A DNA stretch of 64,000 nt. Source: Macrosoma leucophasiata. Lineage: Eukaryota; Arthropoda; Insecta; Lepidoptera; Hedylidae. Below, one piece after another: positions 55,901 to 64,000 of the stretch. Both the position numbers and the translations under genes were made by a program. The stretch lies in the NCBI GenBank assembly GCA_036365455.1, contig JAWQUS010000010.1, forward strand, positions 21,934,501 through 21,998,500, read 5' to 3'. Below the pieces are notes generated by a model. It was not told where the DNA came from. It was given only the letters and a program-made list of their open reading frames with translations, and searched no databases. How positions within the stretch are numbered: position 1 is the stretch's first letter; each line of letters begins with the position of its first letter.

Positions 55901-57584
55901 TAACGATGACATCGCAAATTCTAACGTTGATATCAACACGGACGCAGTCAATGGAAATGCCAACGAAGAAAGCGGTTCCATAGATTCCCTTGAGGCTAAC
56001 GTCAGCGGTTCTCACATAGTAAACATTAACGAACTGGAAATTGAAACGGGAAGTGATCACAATATACCCGACATACACAAAGATGATGCACCAACATCGA
56101 TTATTGAACATGAAATGAAGGATATAAAAGACCAGATAGACAAAACAGTCGAAAAGGCCGAGGAAAAAGTTGACGATCTTGTAAAAAATGTAAACGAGAC
56201 GGTAAACACAAAAGTCGAGGTTGTTGAAGATATTGTGAAAAATACTGCGGCAAAAATAGATCCGGGTTTCCTTTGCGATGAGAAAAAAGCTTTAGAAGTA
56301 CCAGACAAAACCGCTGAGATCGCTAATTCGCCGCCTCCGAAAACGCCGATCATTCAAGACTTGCTTCATATCCCAGATATATCTCAAATGAGTCCAGATT
56401 TAAGTAAACATAGCGACGATGGCCAAAAAAGCGAGGGTGGGCAATCTGAAAACGAAACTATACCTTGTGCTTCTGACAAATCTAGTCCGCAAATGGGTAA
56501 AACTGCTAAAACACAAGCAGTCATGCCTATAGTGCGTAGTGAAGACCACATCGATTTACACGATACGGAACATAACGAGGAAGGAGATGTTGTAGTGAAC
56601 AAATTAGAAGAGAAAGGTCGTTTCGCTAGAATGTTCCAATCAATTCGAGATAAAGAAAATTCCTGTATGGGTAAAGGAAAAGTCATCGAAGAAAAAGTTG
56701 TAGGTAATTAAATTTCTTAAATTCTTTAACTAGTTCTATGATCATTCAAGTCACTAATGGGTAATGCAGAGAGCATGGAGCGTCAAACATTTCGATCCTT
56801 ACAACCTAACCCTCCGTCCTAGGTCATAAGCCATCGAGGTTTCCTTTTTTATATACCTACTAATGGTGGCAAACAAGCATGCATGCAGTTGACATGCTGG
56901 TGGCAATCGCCACGGAGGCAACTGGGAATATATCGGCGGTAAATGAATATAGCACCTCCCCAAAATCAGGAAGTCAAACTGCGATGCCTTGCTGCCCCTA
57001 ATGAAAAAGTAGTTTTCATCATCAAAAGTAGTTTTTAGAAAGCTCAGTGATATTTACTACGAAGCCATCAATATTTAACTATTAAGCTGGAACACGATGG
57101 TGCTGAACACCATCATTTGGCGGTAGATAGATTACGTATACGGAGCCGTCAAGGTCCGACACAACTTTACCACAAGTAAATCCCCGAAGGTGTAGGCAGA
57201 GGTATATGCATGCATTCAAGCATACATGCAAACACCCAGGATTCGCCGGTTACATTTTGGTCCATGTAACATGTGGCGAGCCTGTTGATATCACCGGACA
57301 TATTACCAAACTCCGCGGTACTAACCAGAGATAATGGATTTTACACCGTTATCTCTGATAGTCTCCGAGCTGGGGATCGAATCCTGGATCCCAGCGTAGT
57401 AGTAGTGGCCTGCTACCACTAGGCTACTGAGGTAGTTGTTGTTTTACTCATAGTAATCCTATTTATTGCAGAAACGGTTCACAAGGGGATAGAGAACGCG
57501 GAAGAGAGCGTCCACAGGGTAGAGGAGACCGTGGAAACGGAGATCAGGAATCAAACGAATTCACGGACATGCACAATATTATAA
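40981..57584 (+). CDS. RPGR: RPGR-like protein with RCC1 propeller and CTIL prenylation box (eight exons)
   Basis: Exons: 40981-40999, 50448-50573, 50669-50824, 51607-51765, 54172-54324, 54719-55042, 55594-56703, 57472-57584; total 2160 nt, 719 residues plus TAA. All seven introns are GT-AG and phase 1. Residues 7-378 are seven RCC1 blades with the GQLGLG and CG..HT signatures, starting ETGAVFTFGKSHFADN, closely like the start of vertebrate RPGR. Exons 3, 4 and 5 encode about 52 residues each, one blade per exon; exon 6 encodes two. Residues ~380-683 are acidic and low-complexity with an amphipathic helical stretch (~492-537). The last exon adds more helix and ends S-R-T-C-T-I-L, a CAAX box; L in the last position favours geranylgeranylation. 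Vertebrate RPGR works at the ciliary transition zone and its constitutive isoform also ends in a CAAX box; the moth role (ciliated sensory cells, sperm) is inferred. Exon 1 is the least certain part. Confidence 0.88.
41567..41735 (+). repeat. Family A repeat in RPGR intron 1
   Basis: 5' two thirds of the family, starting ggtggtagagttccagtc; the A-tail portion is lost. Confidence 0.65.
41736..42126. other. RPGR intron 1 DNA, nothing recognised
   Basis: No repeat or coding motif was identified. Confidence 0.4.
42127..42237 (-). repeat. Family A repeat with internal deletion
   Basis: 'gtggcaaataagtag' passes directly to 'acctatagacatctacac', so the 'cacattgatgtta' block is deleted. Confidence 0.5.
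42238..43047. other. RPGR intron 1 DNA, nothing recognised
   Basis: AT-rich; no open frame or repeat of note. Confidence 0.4.
43048..43345 (+). repeat. Family C repeat
   Basis: 'aagcgcgcacggcccagtgg' to 'gtgcccagcagtggttgcc' with an ATT-type tail. It lacks the GC-rich internal block present at 7185-7560. Confidence 0.65.
43362..43389. repeat. Perfect 12-bp-stem hairpin
   Basis: atgacggacgta, 4-nt loop, exact complement. Confidence 0.55.
44352..45638 (+). mobile_element. Full-length mariner transposon
   Basis: 1287 bp between TA dinucleotides (44350-44351 and 45639-45640). Imperfect terminal inverted repeats of about 28 bp: ggttggggacaaagtctttt at the left and, reversed, cgttggggaaaaagtttctt at the right. 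It carries one uninterrupted transposase frame. Confidence 0.92.
44531..45556 (+). CDS. Mariner transposase
   Basis: 341 residues, the normal length for the family (about 340-350). The N-terminal ~110 residues form the paired-like helix-turn-helix DNA-binding region, followed by the WVPHELT linker motif. The catalytic triad is complete: D153 in GDEKW, D245 in HDNARPH and D280 in LAPSDFHLF, with 34 residues between the last two (D,D34D). YSLDLAPSD replaces the more usual YSPDLAPSD, the only visible departure from the family pattern. The protein cuts and pastes the element at TA sites. Sequence style suggests a cecropia-type mariner; that assignment is tentative. Confidence 0.93.
   Translation: MSESNEEIRYILKFYYKKGKNATQAANKICDVYRPSPVSVGVAQIWFKRFQSGNFDVKDAPRSGRPITDKMDAIFEKVEQDRHISSYDVAEELRIDHTTVLAHLKKAGYKKKLDIWVPHELTERNLMNRVLICDSLLRRNETESFLKKLITGDEKWITYDKNVRKRSWSKAGQASQTVAKPGLTRNKVMLCVWWDWKGIIHYELLPPGRTIDSELYCEQLMRLKQEVERKRPELINRRGVVFHHDNARPHTSIATQQKLREFGWEVLMHPPYSLDLAPSDFHLFRSLQNSLCNVRLTSREDCQIHLSRYFDEKSQNFYSNGIMSLPTRWQKVIEQNGTYIL
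45641..45725 (+). repeat. RTE-type LINE tail fragment
   Basis: Shares 'ttacaaacagacactccaat' with 31925-31985. It lies inside the hAT-like element and directly beside the mariner. Confidence 0.5.
45996..47191. other. RPGR intron 1 DNA, nothing firm
   Basis: 46245-46335 repeats 'ctacgaagtc'/'tcgtaga' strings in both orientations. An 84-codon frame at 46841-47095 (basic, no motif) was not accepted as a gene. Confidence 0.35.
47192..47394 (-). repeat. Family B SINE, diverged
   Basis: 'acaggtaaatgcgtgcactc' at the left and 'cttcctaccactagaatact' (reversed A box) at the right. Confidence 0.5.
47430..47570. repeat. Two family A fragments in opposite orientation
   Basis: 47430-47500 is a forward piece (gatggtagtgttcaacgcta). 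47513-47570 is a reversed 3' end (T-run, gcaaacaagcatgcagttca) and runs into the foldback element. Confidence 0.5.
47571..48290. mobile_element. hAT-like foldback element with triplicated arm
   Basis: Perfect 34-bp terminal inverted repeats (starting cagtggcggactaacctagt). Near the left end, 47602-47723 folds into an almost perfect hairpin of ~58-bp arms with a 6-nt loop. The same ~60-bp block recurs at 48193-48256. This looks like a long-TIR element in which one arm was duplicated and inverted. No transposase was seen, and I found no clear 8-bp target duplication. Confidence 0.65.
48291..48795. other. RPGR intron 1 DNA, nothing recognised
   Basis: No repeat or coding motif. Confidence 0.4.
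48796..49152 (-). repeat. Family C repeat
   Basis: Near full-length reversed copy from 'tacgtcccactgctgggcac' to 'gatctacaccagccacgggg'. Confidence 0.7.
49153..50447. other. RPGR intron 1, 3' part, nothing recognised
   Basis: AT-rich. A polypyrimidine/AG acceptor (ttatttcag) ends it at 50447. Confidence 0.5.
50825..51606 (+). other. RPGR intron 3 with two perfect hairpins
   Basis: 51185-51212 has an 11-bp stem with a 6-nt loop, and 51214-51244 a 13-bp stem (gttccgtgaaacc) with a 5-nt loop, one base apart. A second in-frame acceptor (tttag|at) at 51585 would lengthen exon 4 by seven codons. Confidence 0.5.
51766..54171 (+). other. RPGR intron 4
   Basis: 2.4 kb. It contains a LINE-type tail at about 52585-52665 (ttctccagcagtgggatgtc, then atgatgacgatt) and an interspersed repeat at 53815-54060 starting with the 'cagacaagcagacggaccac' block common in moth genomes. 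The remainder shows nothing recognisable. Confidence 0.5.
53815..54060 (+). repeat. Interspersed repeat (LINE-tail type)
   Basis: 'gacggaccacctgatgaaaa', 'gtggtcaccgtcgcctatga' and 'gcaacgcgctgccaac' are the landmarks. The 69-codon frame here is part of the repeat. Confidence 0.5.
54378..54655 (+). repeat. Family B SINE in RPGR intron 5
   Basis: Decayed head (caatagtctagagaaagcat, cagggttcgatacttag) and a conserved 3' end 'ccccttcggggaacaccggc'. It ends about 60 bp before exon 6. Confidence 0.6.
55043..55593 (+). other. RPGR intron 6
   Basis: AT-rich, no repeat recognised; acceptor ttgtgtgttgcag. Confidence 0.6.
56862..57166 (-). repeat. Family A repeat, diverged, in the last RPGR intron
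   Basis: 'ggtggcaaacaagcatgca' at the left and 'ctggaacacgatggtgctga' towards the right, with an extra ~50-bp internal segment. Confidence 0.55.
57178..57440 (-). repeat. Family B SINE in the last RPGR intron
   Basis: Good reversed copy with a readable head (ctggggatcgaatcctgga; gcctgctaccactaggctac). It ends about 30 bp before exon 8. Confidence 0.7.
57472..57584 (+). CDS. RPGR: RPGR last exon with C-terminal CAAX box
   Basis: Acceptor tttattgcag. The exon adds 37 residues in the phase-1 frame, rich in E/V heptads, ending CTIL and TAA at 57582-57584. Reading through the previous donor instead would give only VGN and stop, so splicing decides whether the prenylation box is made. Confidence 0.82.
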
Positions 57585-57639
57585 GGATTATATTAAGATA
57601 ACAAATCAACGTTCTGTCTTCTTAAATGTTTAGTTTAAT

Positions 57640-57645
57640 AATAAA
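57640..57645 (+). terminator. RPGR polyadenylation signal
   Basis: AATAAA 55 nt after the stop codon, the only canonical signal close to the gene's end. Confidence 0.65.
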
Positions 57646-59421
57646 GTTTTTATTATTACTAATTTAGCATTATTTTCATTATGCACCTTTTTTATCTGGT
57701 CCTTTGTCGTGTCTAGGTGCATAGTTAACGTGATCAATGTTTTTGTTACTCTCAAGTCCATTTCCATAATATTATAAGCCCATTGAGTAGTTTTTAATTT
57801 CCTCACATTACACAAGTTTAAATTTTTGTCATAAGAACTCTGTAGATTTAATATTATAAAGATCCAGGACAAAAAAAACACGAGTTACTTTAGTACCTTT
57901 TATATAAAATACCAAAATATTCTTTGAATAACGGACACATAGGTATATAGAATTCAAACAATAGTTGTTCCTAGGAAGTTAAAAAAACGTAAATGTATTA
58001 ACGTGTGTTAAATATACAATTTGCAGAACCAGATAAGTGCGTAACTAAAGCGAGGTGTACATGATGTCACATAAAAAAATCCCTTTTTGAATAAGCCATT
58101 TAACTGCGAACTTTAACTGAGTAGAGTCAAACACTTCTGACAGCTCATCAACCGAATTTCTTCTATTTCCATCTCTTTCAGTCGTTAACGAAACGTTTAA
58201 TACAAGAAAGAGAACGCAGTCATAACATTGGCGACGAACACGATCAACTCAACATCATACCCTGCTTGCGGACTATATGCCAATCTGTGACGAGACGCGA
58301 CGTGACGTAACGCGTACTTATTTTGAGGGCGACAAGGCCACGTCGTGGCGTGTAGTATAATATTCGTCGCACAAATACGACACTAAGATAGCGATAGAAA
58401 GAGATGAAAACTGAACTCGTAGCTAATCAGATAGGTTTTTACAAACAAACTTATATCTATGCGACCTCATACACTCGAGCATAGCTTTACAAACATCAGA
58501 CTTCAATTTCCAACAATGACAAACACGAGCCCAGATGTTCTATCAAGCTCTCGTTAAGAGACTTACATCAAACGTCAACGTAAATACTACTTCTGTTAAA
58601 TAAAAAACTTTATTCTAGCTTAACGCAGCAATGTTAGGATAGAATCGACACTTCATTAATATTATCTGTATAATAATGCAAACTGGTTTAGTAAAATAAG
58701 ATTCATATTTGATGTAAAGGATAGATTAATAATTTAGGGATAGAATACAATCCTTTAGATCCCAATGAATCCAGAAAACTTGATATTTTCCATGCTTGTG
58801 CTTGCGTTCGAACAGCAGTTTAAATGATTTAACAAACTTGTTACAAACATAGACCGCGGCATGTTTCTGATCGGACGGAATCCACAAGCAATAACTAAAT
58901 TAAATCCACCAAATATAAATTACACTTGAGCAGGATTCGAAATTATATTAGGAATATCCGTATTTTGTAATGCTATGACCGTATACTTTACCGTTTACCG
59001 CATTAATTACCACATTCAATAATAGCCTAAATAACCACGTGAAGTGGTATGACATCAAGATTACCTAGAATTATTGCCAAATGTCAGATAACATATTGAT
59101 TGCCATTTAAAATTAAGGCCAAAATCGTGCCCAAGTGTATTTTGTTGTTTCAATTATAGTCATAGCATTACAGAACTACATCACATTTTTTTAATGAAGT
59201 TGAATTATTCATCCTTTAAAATAATTATTTAATTATTAACATTACTTTAATATATGTGATGTGTATATCACTGGACTCGTTCTCAATGGCTAGACTGATT
59301 TTACAGAGGCTGTAATCTCTGTTGACAATCATGCAGGAGAATATCAGTCAGCATAAATAGTACAGAATAAAAATGTCATCCAAAACATTTTTTGGATAAT
59401 TAAGTCAAAACTTAATAAAGG
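57646..59421. other. Intergenic DNA between convergent genes
   Basis: AT-rich; 58270-58330 is briefly GC-rich with repeated gacgtgacg strings. No gene, RNA or named repeat was recognised. Confidence 0.45.
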
Positions 59422-59427
59422 TTTATT
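59422..59427 (-). terminator. Candidate eIF4E polyadenylation signal
   Basis: AATAAA on the minus strand 95 nt after the stop codon. Confidence 0.4.
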
Positions 59428-59521
59428 AGCTAGATTTCAAGTATAATAATACTGATAATTTCGAACCCTGCTGTCATCCTAAATCTTGCTGCGTTATGTA
59501 TACAGTTATAATTTATAGTGA

Positions 59522-62495
59522 CTAAACAGTGTACAGATTCTTAGTTACCGAGCTATGCTTCACCATTGTTTCTCTATGCACTTCATAGCCTATCCGACCG
59601 TGAATCCCCAGCTGTGATTTAATTTTTCTGCCTATCTCCAAATTTGCTTGTTGTTTTGATGTCTCTGCTGTCCACACACCTGCAAGAAACCAGAGTAAGT
59701 ATTTGATTGTGACTTAAACTTTAATGCAATAAGCAATTTTTTTTTTCCTTTGATTATTTATCCAAAAATTACAGATAATGTAACACCATTACTGGTGGTA
59801 GAGCTCCAGTGACAAAGCTCGCGGGCATAGACACCACCGCATTACCTAATATACTTGCAACTAAATGGTAGTGTTCAGCACTATCGTGTTCCAGTCAGGT
59901 GGTAATTTTCCAGCCCAGAGGCATAACACCGTAGGCCTCAGGATTCGTAACGCATTTGCAATTTGAGCTTGGTCTTTTTTGTAAATGTCTAAAGGCTGCA
60001 GTCATCACTTAACATCGATGTGAGCTGCATAGTTGTTTGCCACTTCCATTACATAAAAAAAAATTGAATAAGTTGGGTCATCCAAAAACATTGCAAGCTC
60101 GAGAGTTCACCAAATTGATAACCTCCTTCTTTATTCGAATCAGTTTTCCAGTTATCATGCAGGGATGATCCAGATTTAATCTTAACATAAAAAATCTATA
60201 TGTTGTCTTTTTAAGCTTCTAATTAAAATCTGCATGTTAAAAGTCTTACCAATTTTGTCAAACTTGGGACGAACATTTACAACAGCTCCACAGATTTCGT
60301 CCGAATGATCAAAGTTTTCTCCAATCAAAAGCAGGACCTTAAATTAAACAAAATATTAAAAAACTATAAGTCTACAAAATAATAAAAATACATTTTTCTT
60401 GAAAGAATTACAGCAATTACAGACATAACTACATATTTTATGGTTAATTAGATATGTTATATCATTAGTTCGATATAATATAGAAAACAAGTGACACATT
60501 ATTTATTTATTTATTTTATTTTTATATCAATAAATAGATTTTGGCTAATTAGCTCTGATTTGTATGCTTAATTTGACGTGCCAGTAATAACAGCCAGTCA
60601 GTTCCGCAATAAAACTACCGCCTGCTATTGTGATCGCCAATCCGCTTGCCAAGTGTAGTGATTATAGCATATTCTCCCCTTATGATGTACAACACTATTG
60701 TGGGCATCATTGGGGAAGGCTTTTATCCAGCAGTGGACCACCTCGGGTTGCAGTTCTGATGACGCCCAACCCTGATCTGTGATGATGAGGATAAATAATA
60801 AACAATCAACTTACCACATCTAACCAAAATCTGTCAAGATCAGAGTTACGTTGTCTCTTCTCCAAAGTAATGAGCCACCGGCCACCCATCTTGTTGGCAT
60901 CGTCTTCCCACATGGGCCGGATTCCTTGCTTGAATACAGCGTAATCATGCCCCTGGCGCAGCTCGGATGGTAGTTTGATATGGTGGTACAGTCTATGGAA
61001 AAAATACTTACATAAAATTTGGACTGTGTAATATACATATAAAGAGCATTCACTTACTCTCTGCCTTGGTAGCCTAGTGGTAGGTACACTAAGGTCCTAG
61101 GTTTGATTCCCGGGTAGGGGGTTATCACAGATAATGGTGTAAAGTCCTTTATCTCTGGTTCTATTGGTCTTCTTCCATTTTCTGGAAATTTCCCCATACC
61201 TCGAAGTTTGGTAATGTGCCTGGAGATGTCAACAGGCTTGCCACCTGTTATATGGGCCAAAAACGTAACCAGCGAATCATGGGTGTTTGCATGTATGCTT
61301 GAATGCATGCATTAACCTCTGCTTATCCCTTTGGGGATTACAGGCGTGAAATTACGTTATTTCTTAATAGTTAAGGTTATTTTTATTTCAATTGCAGTTG
61401 ACCATGAGCAGATGGGTGTGGGTAGGGTTGCCAGGTTGCTAAACCTAATAGCCGGACAGACCATGGAATTTAGCCCAACAATGATCAGAAACAACCAAAT
61501 GAAGAAAAGCAGTTTTTATTTTAATTGGTATTCATGACACAATATGTTATAATAATATGTATTGAGATATTTGTACAAAACATCATACGTAGTTCATATT
61601 GTGATATGACAAAAATCCTTGTGTTATAATGCAAATTTTCAATTGAGTATACTGTGGACACCTGCTCTAGGCCTCAGGTGTCCCTGACCCAAAGTAACTA
61701 TTTACTTTCAACATTACCATCTAATTCAAACCATTTCTTCTATATCAGATGATATGATCATAATATCATAATAATTATTTACACTACTATTTCACACACA
61801 AGGGAAATTAACCCCTCTAGGTTAAAGATAGAAAATCGTGTACTGAAATAGTGCATGTTAAAAATGTGTTCCATCCACAATATGTCATGCATTACATTTT
61901 ATTACAGCATGACTAATTATGAAACATTACTAATTTCACAGAACTTGCAGTGTCAAGGCTTTCATGTTTTTGCAACATAAATAAATCGAAATTACCTCCA
62001 AAAATCTTCGACAGTGTCGAATGTGGTGAGCTCAATCAGATTCTCTTCCCACGTCTTAGTCCTGTCGTTGTCGTAAAACCAGAGGCTCCAGGTATTCTGC
62101 AGCGGATGTTTGATGAGGAACTCCGGGGGGATCTCCGCATTGCTATTGGTTTTGGTCTCGGTACCCGCCGAACCCTTGAATACACAAGTCATTTTCTTAA
62201 CAAATTCTAACCTATCACACTCAGTAAACATTAAAACAGCTGACTTCTTAATGTTTTTTTAAATGATTACAATAATAAATAGCACCAAATAGGAACGAGG
62301 AACACGTTAGCCAATTATTCCGGCAAGCTAGAAACAAAATGCTACAGTGAAAGTCAGCCGAGCCACATCAGCAGAGCCGCGTAAATTGTGGAAGAAATAT
62401 ACGAATATAAGCGAAAACACGGGTAGATGCCGATTTAGAGCTCAAAAATGTATATTTCTACCCACCTCAACTTCTTCGGCGTTATTTCCAGCCAT
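59522..62495 (-). CDS. eIF4E: Eukaryotic translation initiation factor 4E (five exons)
   Basis: Exons on the minus strand: 62495-62466, 62174-61996, 60992-60815, 60337-60250, 59679-59522; phases 0, 2, 0, 1; 633 nt, 210 residues, ending LYTV and TAG. The protein is the mRNA cap-binding subunit of eIF4F. The diagnostic motifs are HPLQNTWSLWFYDND (residues ~35-49), the cap-stacking tryptophans in KTW and RPMWEDD (with the following glutamate that holds m7G), the FDTVEDFW segment for eIF4G/4E-BP binding, GGRWLI, DRFWLDVVLLLIGE, and the third cap-pocket tryptophan in VWTAE. The start MAGNNAEEVE is an exon of exactly ten codons before gtgggt. An in-frame ATG at 62192-62190 inside the intron-exon 2 boundary is an alternative start but lies upstream of a good acceptor (ttcaag). 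Length and motifs are those of class I eIF4E. Confidence 0.93.
59791..60063 (+). repeat. Family A repeat, near full length, in the last eIF4E intron
   Basis: 'actggtggtagagctccagt' to an A-tail of 9-10 nt, antisense to the gene. Confidence 0.78.
60480..60814 (-). other. eIF4E intron 3, part, with a LINE-tail fragment
   Basis: 60695-60795 contains 'ttttatccagcagtggacca' and 'gatgatgagg', a lepidopteran LINE-tail style ending. An (ATTT)n run lies at about 60500-60518. Confidence 0.5.
61062..61358 (+). repeat. Family B SINE in eIF4E intron 2
   Basis: Near full length, head 'ttggtagcctagtggtaggt', B box 'ggtttgattcccgggtag', antisense to the gene, about 70 bp from exon 3. Confidence 0.7.
61359..61995 (-). 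other. eIF4E intron 2, remainder
   Basis: AT-rich; nothing recognised. Confidence 0.45.
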
Positions 62496-62542
62496 GTCAC
62501 ACGAATCTCACAAACTCGATTTTTTAGAAAAGACAGAGAAAT

Positions 62543-63054
62543 AGACCTGAGTCGATCGCGAGCGATAGAATCACTTTGATTGAATCACGATCCAAACACA
62601 AGTGATCGGGTCGTGACGTACAAAAAAAGTCGATCATTTGGGTCCTTTGGGTCATTGGGTACTTTGTTTTTCGTGAACTCTATGACATTATGCATAAAGT
62701 ACACTTCAGTTTGTTTACAGTTTTATCGATCAAGCTCCCCTGCACCATGCCATCTAATTGTAAAATTTATGCTATATACCTATAAAGTTTAAGAATGAAA
62801 TTATAGTGATAATTAATTGAAATGTATTAAAATGAAAAATAGCCAGCGACATAATGTGTGGATCGCAGTCTCGAGTCTCGCATCCTTATCAGATGGGTCT
62901 CGAATCACGAGAATCATGAGCTACAGTATACGTTTGAGCGAAATCGAGTCGCGACCCAAATGACCCAAACGATCGAGTCATTTAGACTCGATCACCTTGT
63001 CGATGGGTCGCGATCGACCCGAATCCCGACGAAGGAGTGATCGACTCAGGTCTA
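62543..63054. mobile_element. hAT-type MITE in the eIF4E promoter/5' UTR
   Basis: 512 bp with 16-bp perfect terminal inverted repeats (tagacctgagtcgatc) that continue imperfectly through GATCG-rich sequence. It is flanked by an exact 8-bp duplication cagagaaa (62535-62542 and 63055-63062). No coding capacity. It is 47 bp upstream of the eIF4E start codon (40 bp counting the duplication). Confidence 0.85.
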
Positions 63055-63062
63055 CAGAGAAA

Positions 63063-64000
63063 AAGCGAGACCGAGTAGACAGAGACAGACTTTTGGTCTA
63101 TTAGTCTATGGTCTCAATGTTGCCATCTTTCCTCAATGTAGCATATATAAGTAGTTTATTAAAAGCGCTAACGTAAGTTACGCAAAATACCTTAGTTAAG
63201 TACCTATAGATGTAGCCAGCCATTATAATAATTGTAATTTGAATTATTTTTGTATTTGATTTATTATTTTAATATAGATAAATTTAAGTACATACCTATG
63301 TGTACTGTCATGTGAAAGTATATTGTGATGTTGTTTTAAATAAGATTTTTTTAAATGAAATATATTATGTCACCTAATACCTACCTAATGTAAAGATAAC
63401 TCAAAATTTAATATCAAAATGATGTACTCACCTAGATTTATACAAATACCTTTTTTTCTATAGAAATGTAATGTAATATAATGTTATACACATACATGTA
63501 ACTTATCTATTAAGGAACAAATAAAGGCTTTATTATTATTATTATAGACGTAGCCAGCGTGTGGCCGCTCATGAGACAGCCATATGAAATCATGAGTGTT
63601 GCTAGTAAATAAAGTTTCCCAATTTTCTTCCTAATTAATTAATATATCTCGGCAAAATTTTATGTTAAACATTCCTAAGCATTTTACTTTTATTCAGATT
63701 AGTTAAATTGTAACGAATTGATTGAATGATGAATTAAAACATGTGCATCTACCATTCAATTAATTCTATACATTTTGCTGAAATATCAAGAACATATCAA
63801 GAAAATGTACATAATTGGAAATAGGTAACCATGAATTAGCATTTATTATGCTGCAAGTAGCTCGCACTCTAGAACATCATCTACAGGGTATTATTTCTAT
63901 GGCCGCGATCTTATAGATAGGTTATCAGAATGATTGCTGTATCGGGTAAGGCATTCAATATTTGTGTGTAAGTAATAGTTAAATAAAACTAAGAGTTTCA
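63063..64000. other. Upstream of eIF4E; AT-rich with a LINE-type tail
   Basis: 63505-63546 reads 'aggaacaaataaaggcttta' followed by (TTA)n, a common lepidopteran LINE ending on the plus strand. Sequence from 63063 to about 63115 is purine-rich and may be the original eIF4E promoter displaced by the MITE. Nothing else was recognised to the window end. Confidence 0.45.

Noticed and set aside
40981..57584. Assignment to claret/GLO-4-type RCC1 proteins
   Set aside because: Those are much larger and, as far as I know, lack a C-terminal CAAX box; the N-terminus and CTIL end fit RPGR better. A tree is still needed.

Overview
This is a 64 kb piece of a lepidopteran (moth or butterfly) nuclear genome. 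The case rests on three things: AT-rich sequence full of TAGGTA-type strings, dense short interspersed repeats with tRNA-like heads and the 'ctaccccttcggggatta' type ends common in moths, and a spliced eIF4E whose residues match the silkworm-type protein as I remember it. It is not bacterial: the host genes are split by GT-AG introns, and most long ORFs belong to transposable elements.

Layout. (1) 741-11991, plus strand: the last four visible exons of a C-type lectin-like gene whose first exon(s) lie left of the window. Its 9.2 kb intron is filled with SINEs, MITEs and LINE tails. (2) About 12.0-40.7 kb: 28 kb with no host gene, made of AT-rich DNA and nested mobile elements. A BEL/Pao retrotransposon (23103-28134, identical LTRs, 5-bp target duplication, integrase missing) sits in the 3' end of a decayed LINE. 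A Ty3/Gypsy retrotransposon (34602-40694, identical LTRs, 4-bp duplication, complete gag and pol) ends 286 bp upstream of the next gene. (3) 40981-57584, plus strand: an RPGR-type gene in eight exons (719 residues). It has seven RCC1 blades, an acidic helical tail and a C-terminal CTIL prenylation box. Its first intron holds an apparently intact mariner transposon nested inside a hAT-like element, itself inside an interspersed repeat. (4) 59522-62495, minus strand: a complete five-exon eIF4E gene (210 residues), tail-to-tail with RPGR. A 512-bp hAT-type MITE with perfect 8-bp target duplications lies 40 bp upstream of its start codon.

How the genes relate: the three host genes look like unrelated neighbours (a secreted or extracellular lectin-like protein, a probable ciliary or trafficking GTPase-regulator protein, and the mRNA cap-binding translation factor). 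What links them here is the transposable-element traffic in their introns and promoters. At least 17 copies of one unnamed poly-A-ended repeat (family A) and 11 of one tRNA-derived SINE (family B) occur in the window. The observations most worth following are the RPGR protein with a vertebrate-like prenylation box, young retroelements at gene promoters, and a young BEL/Pao copy that has lost its integrase.

Limits: exon boundaries were read by eye from splice signals, reading phase and family similarity. No transcript or database evidence was available. Family names of repeats are working labels.
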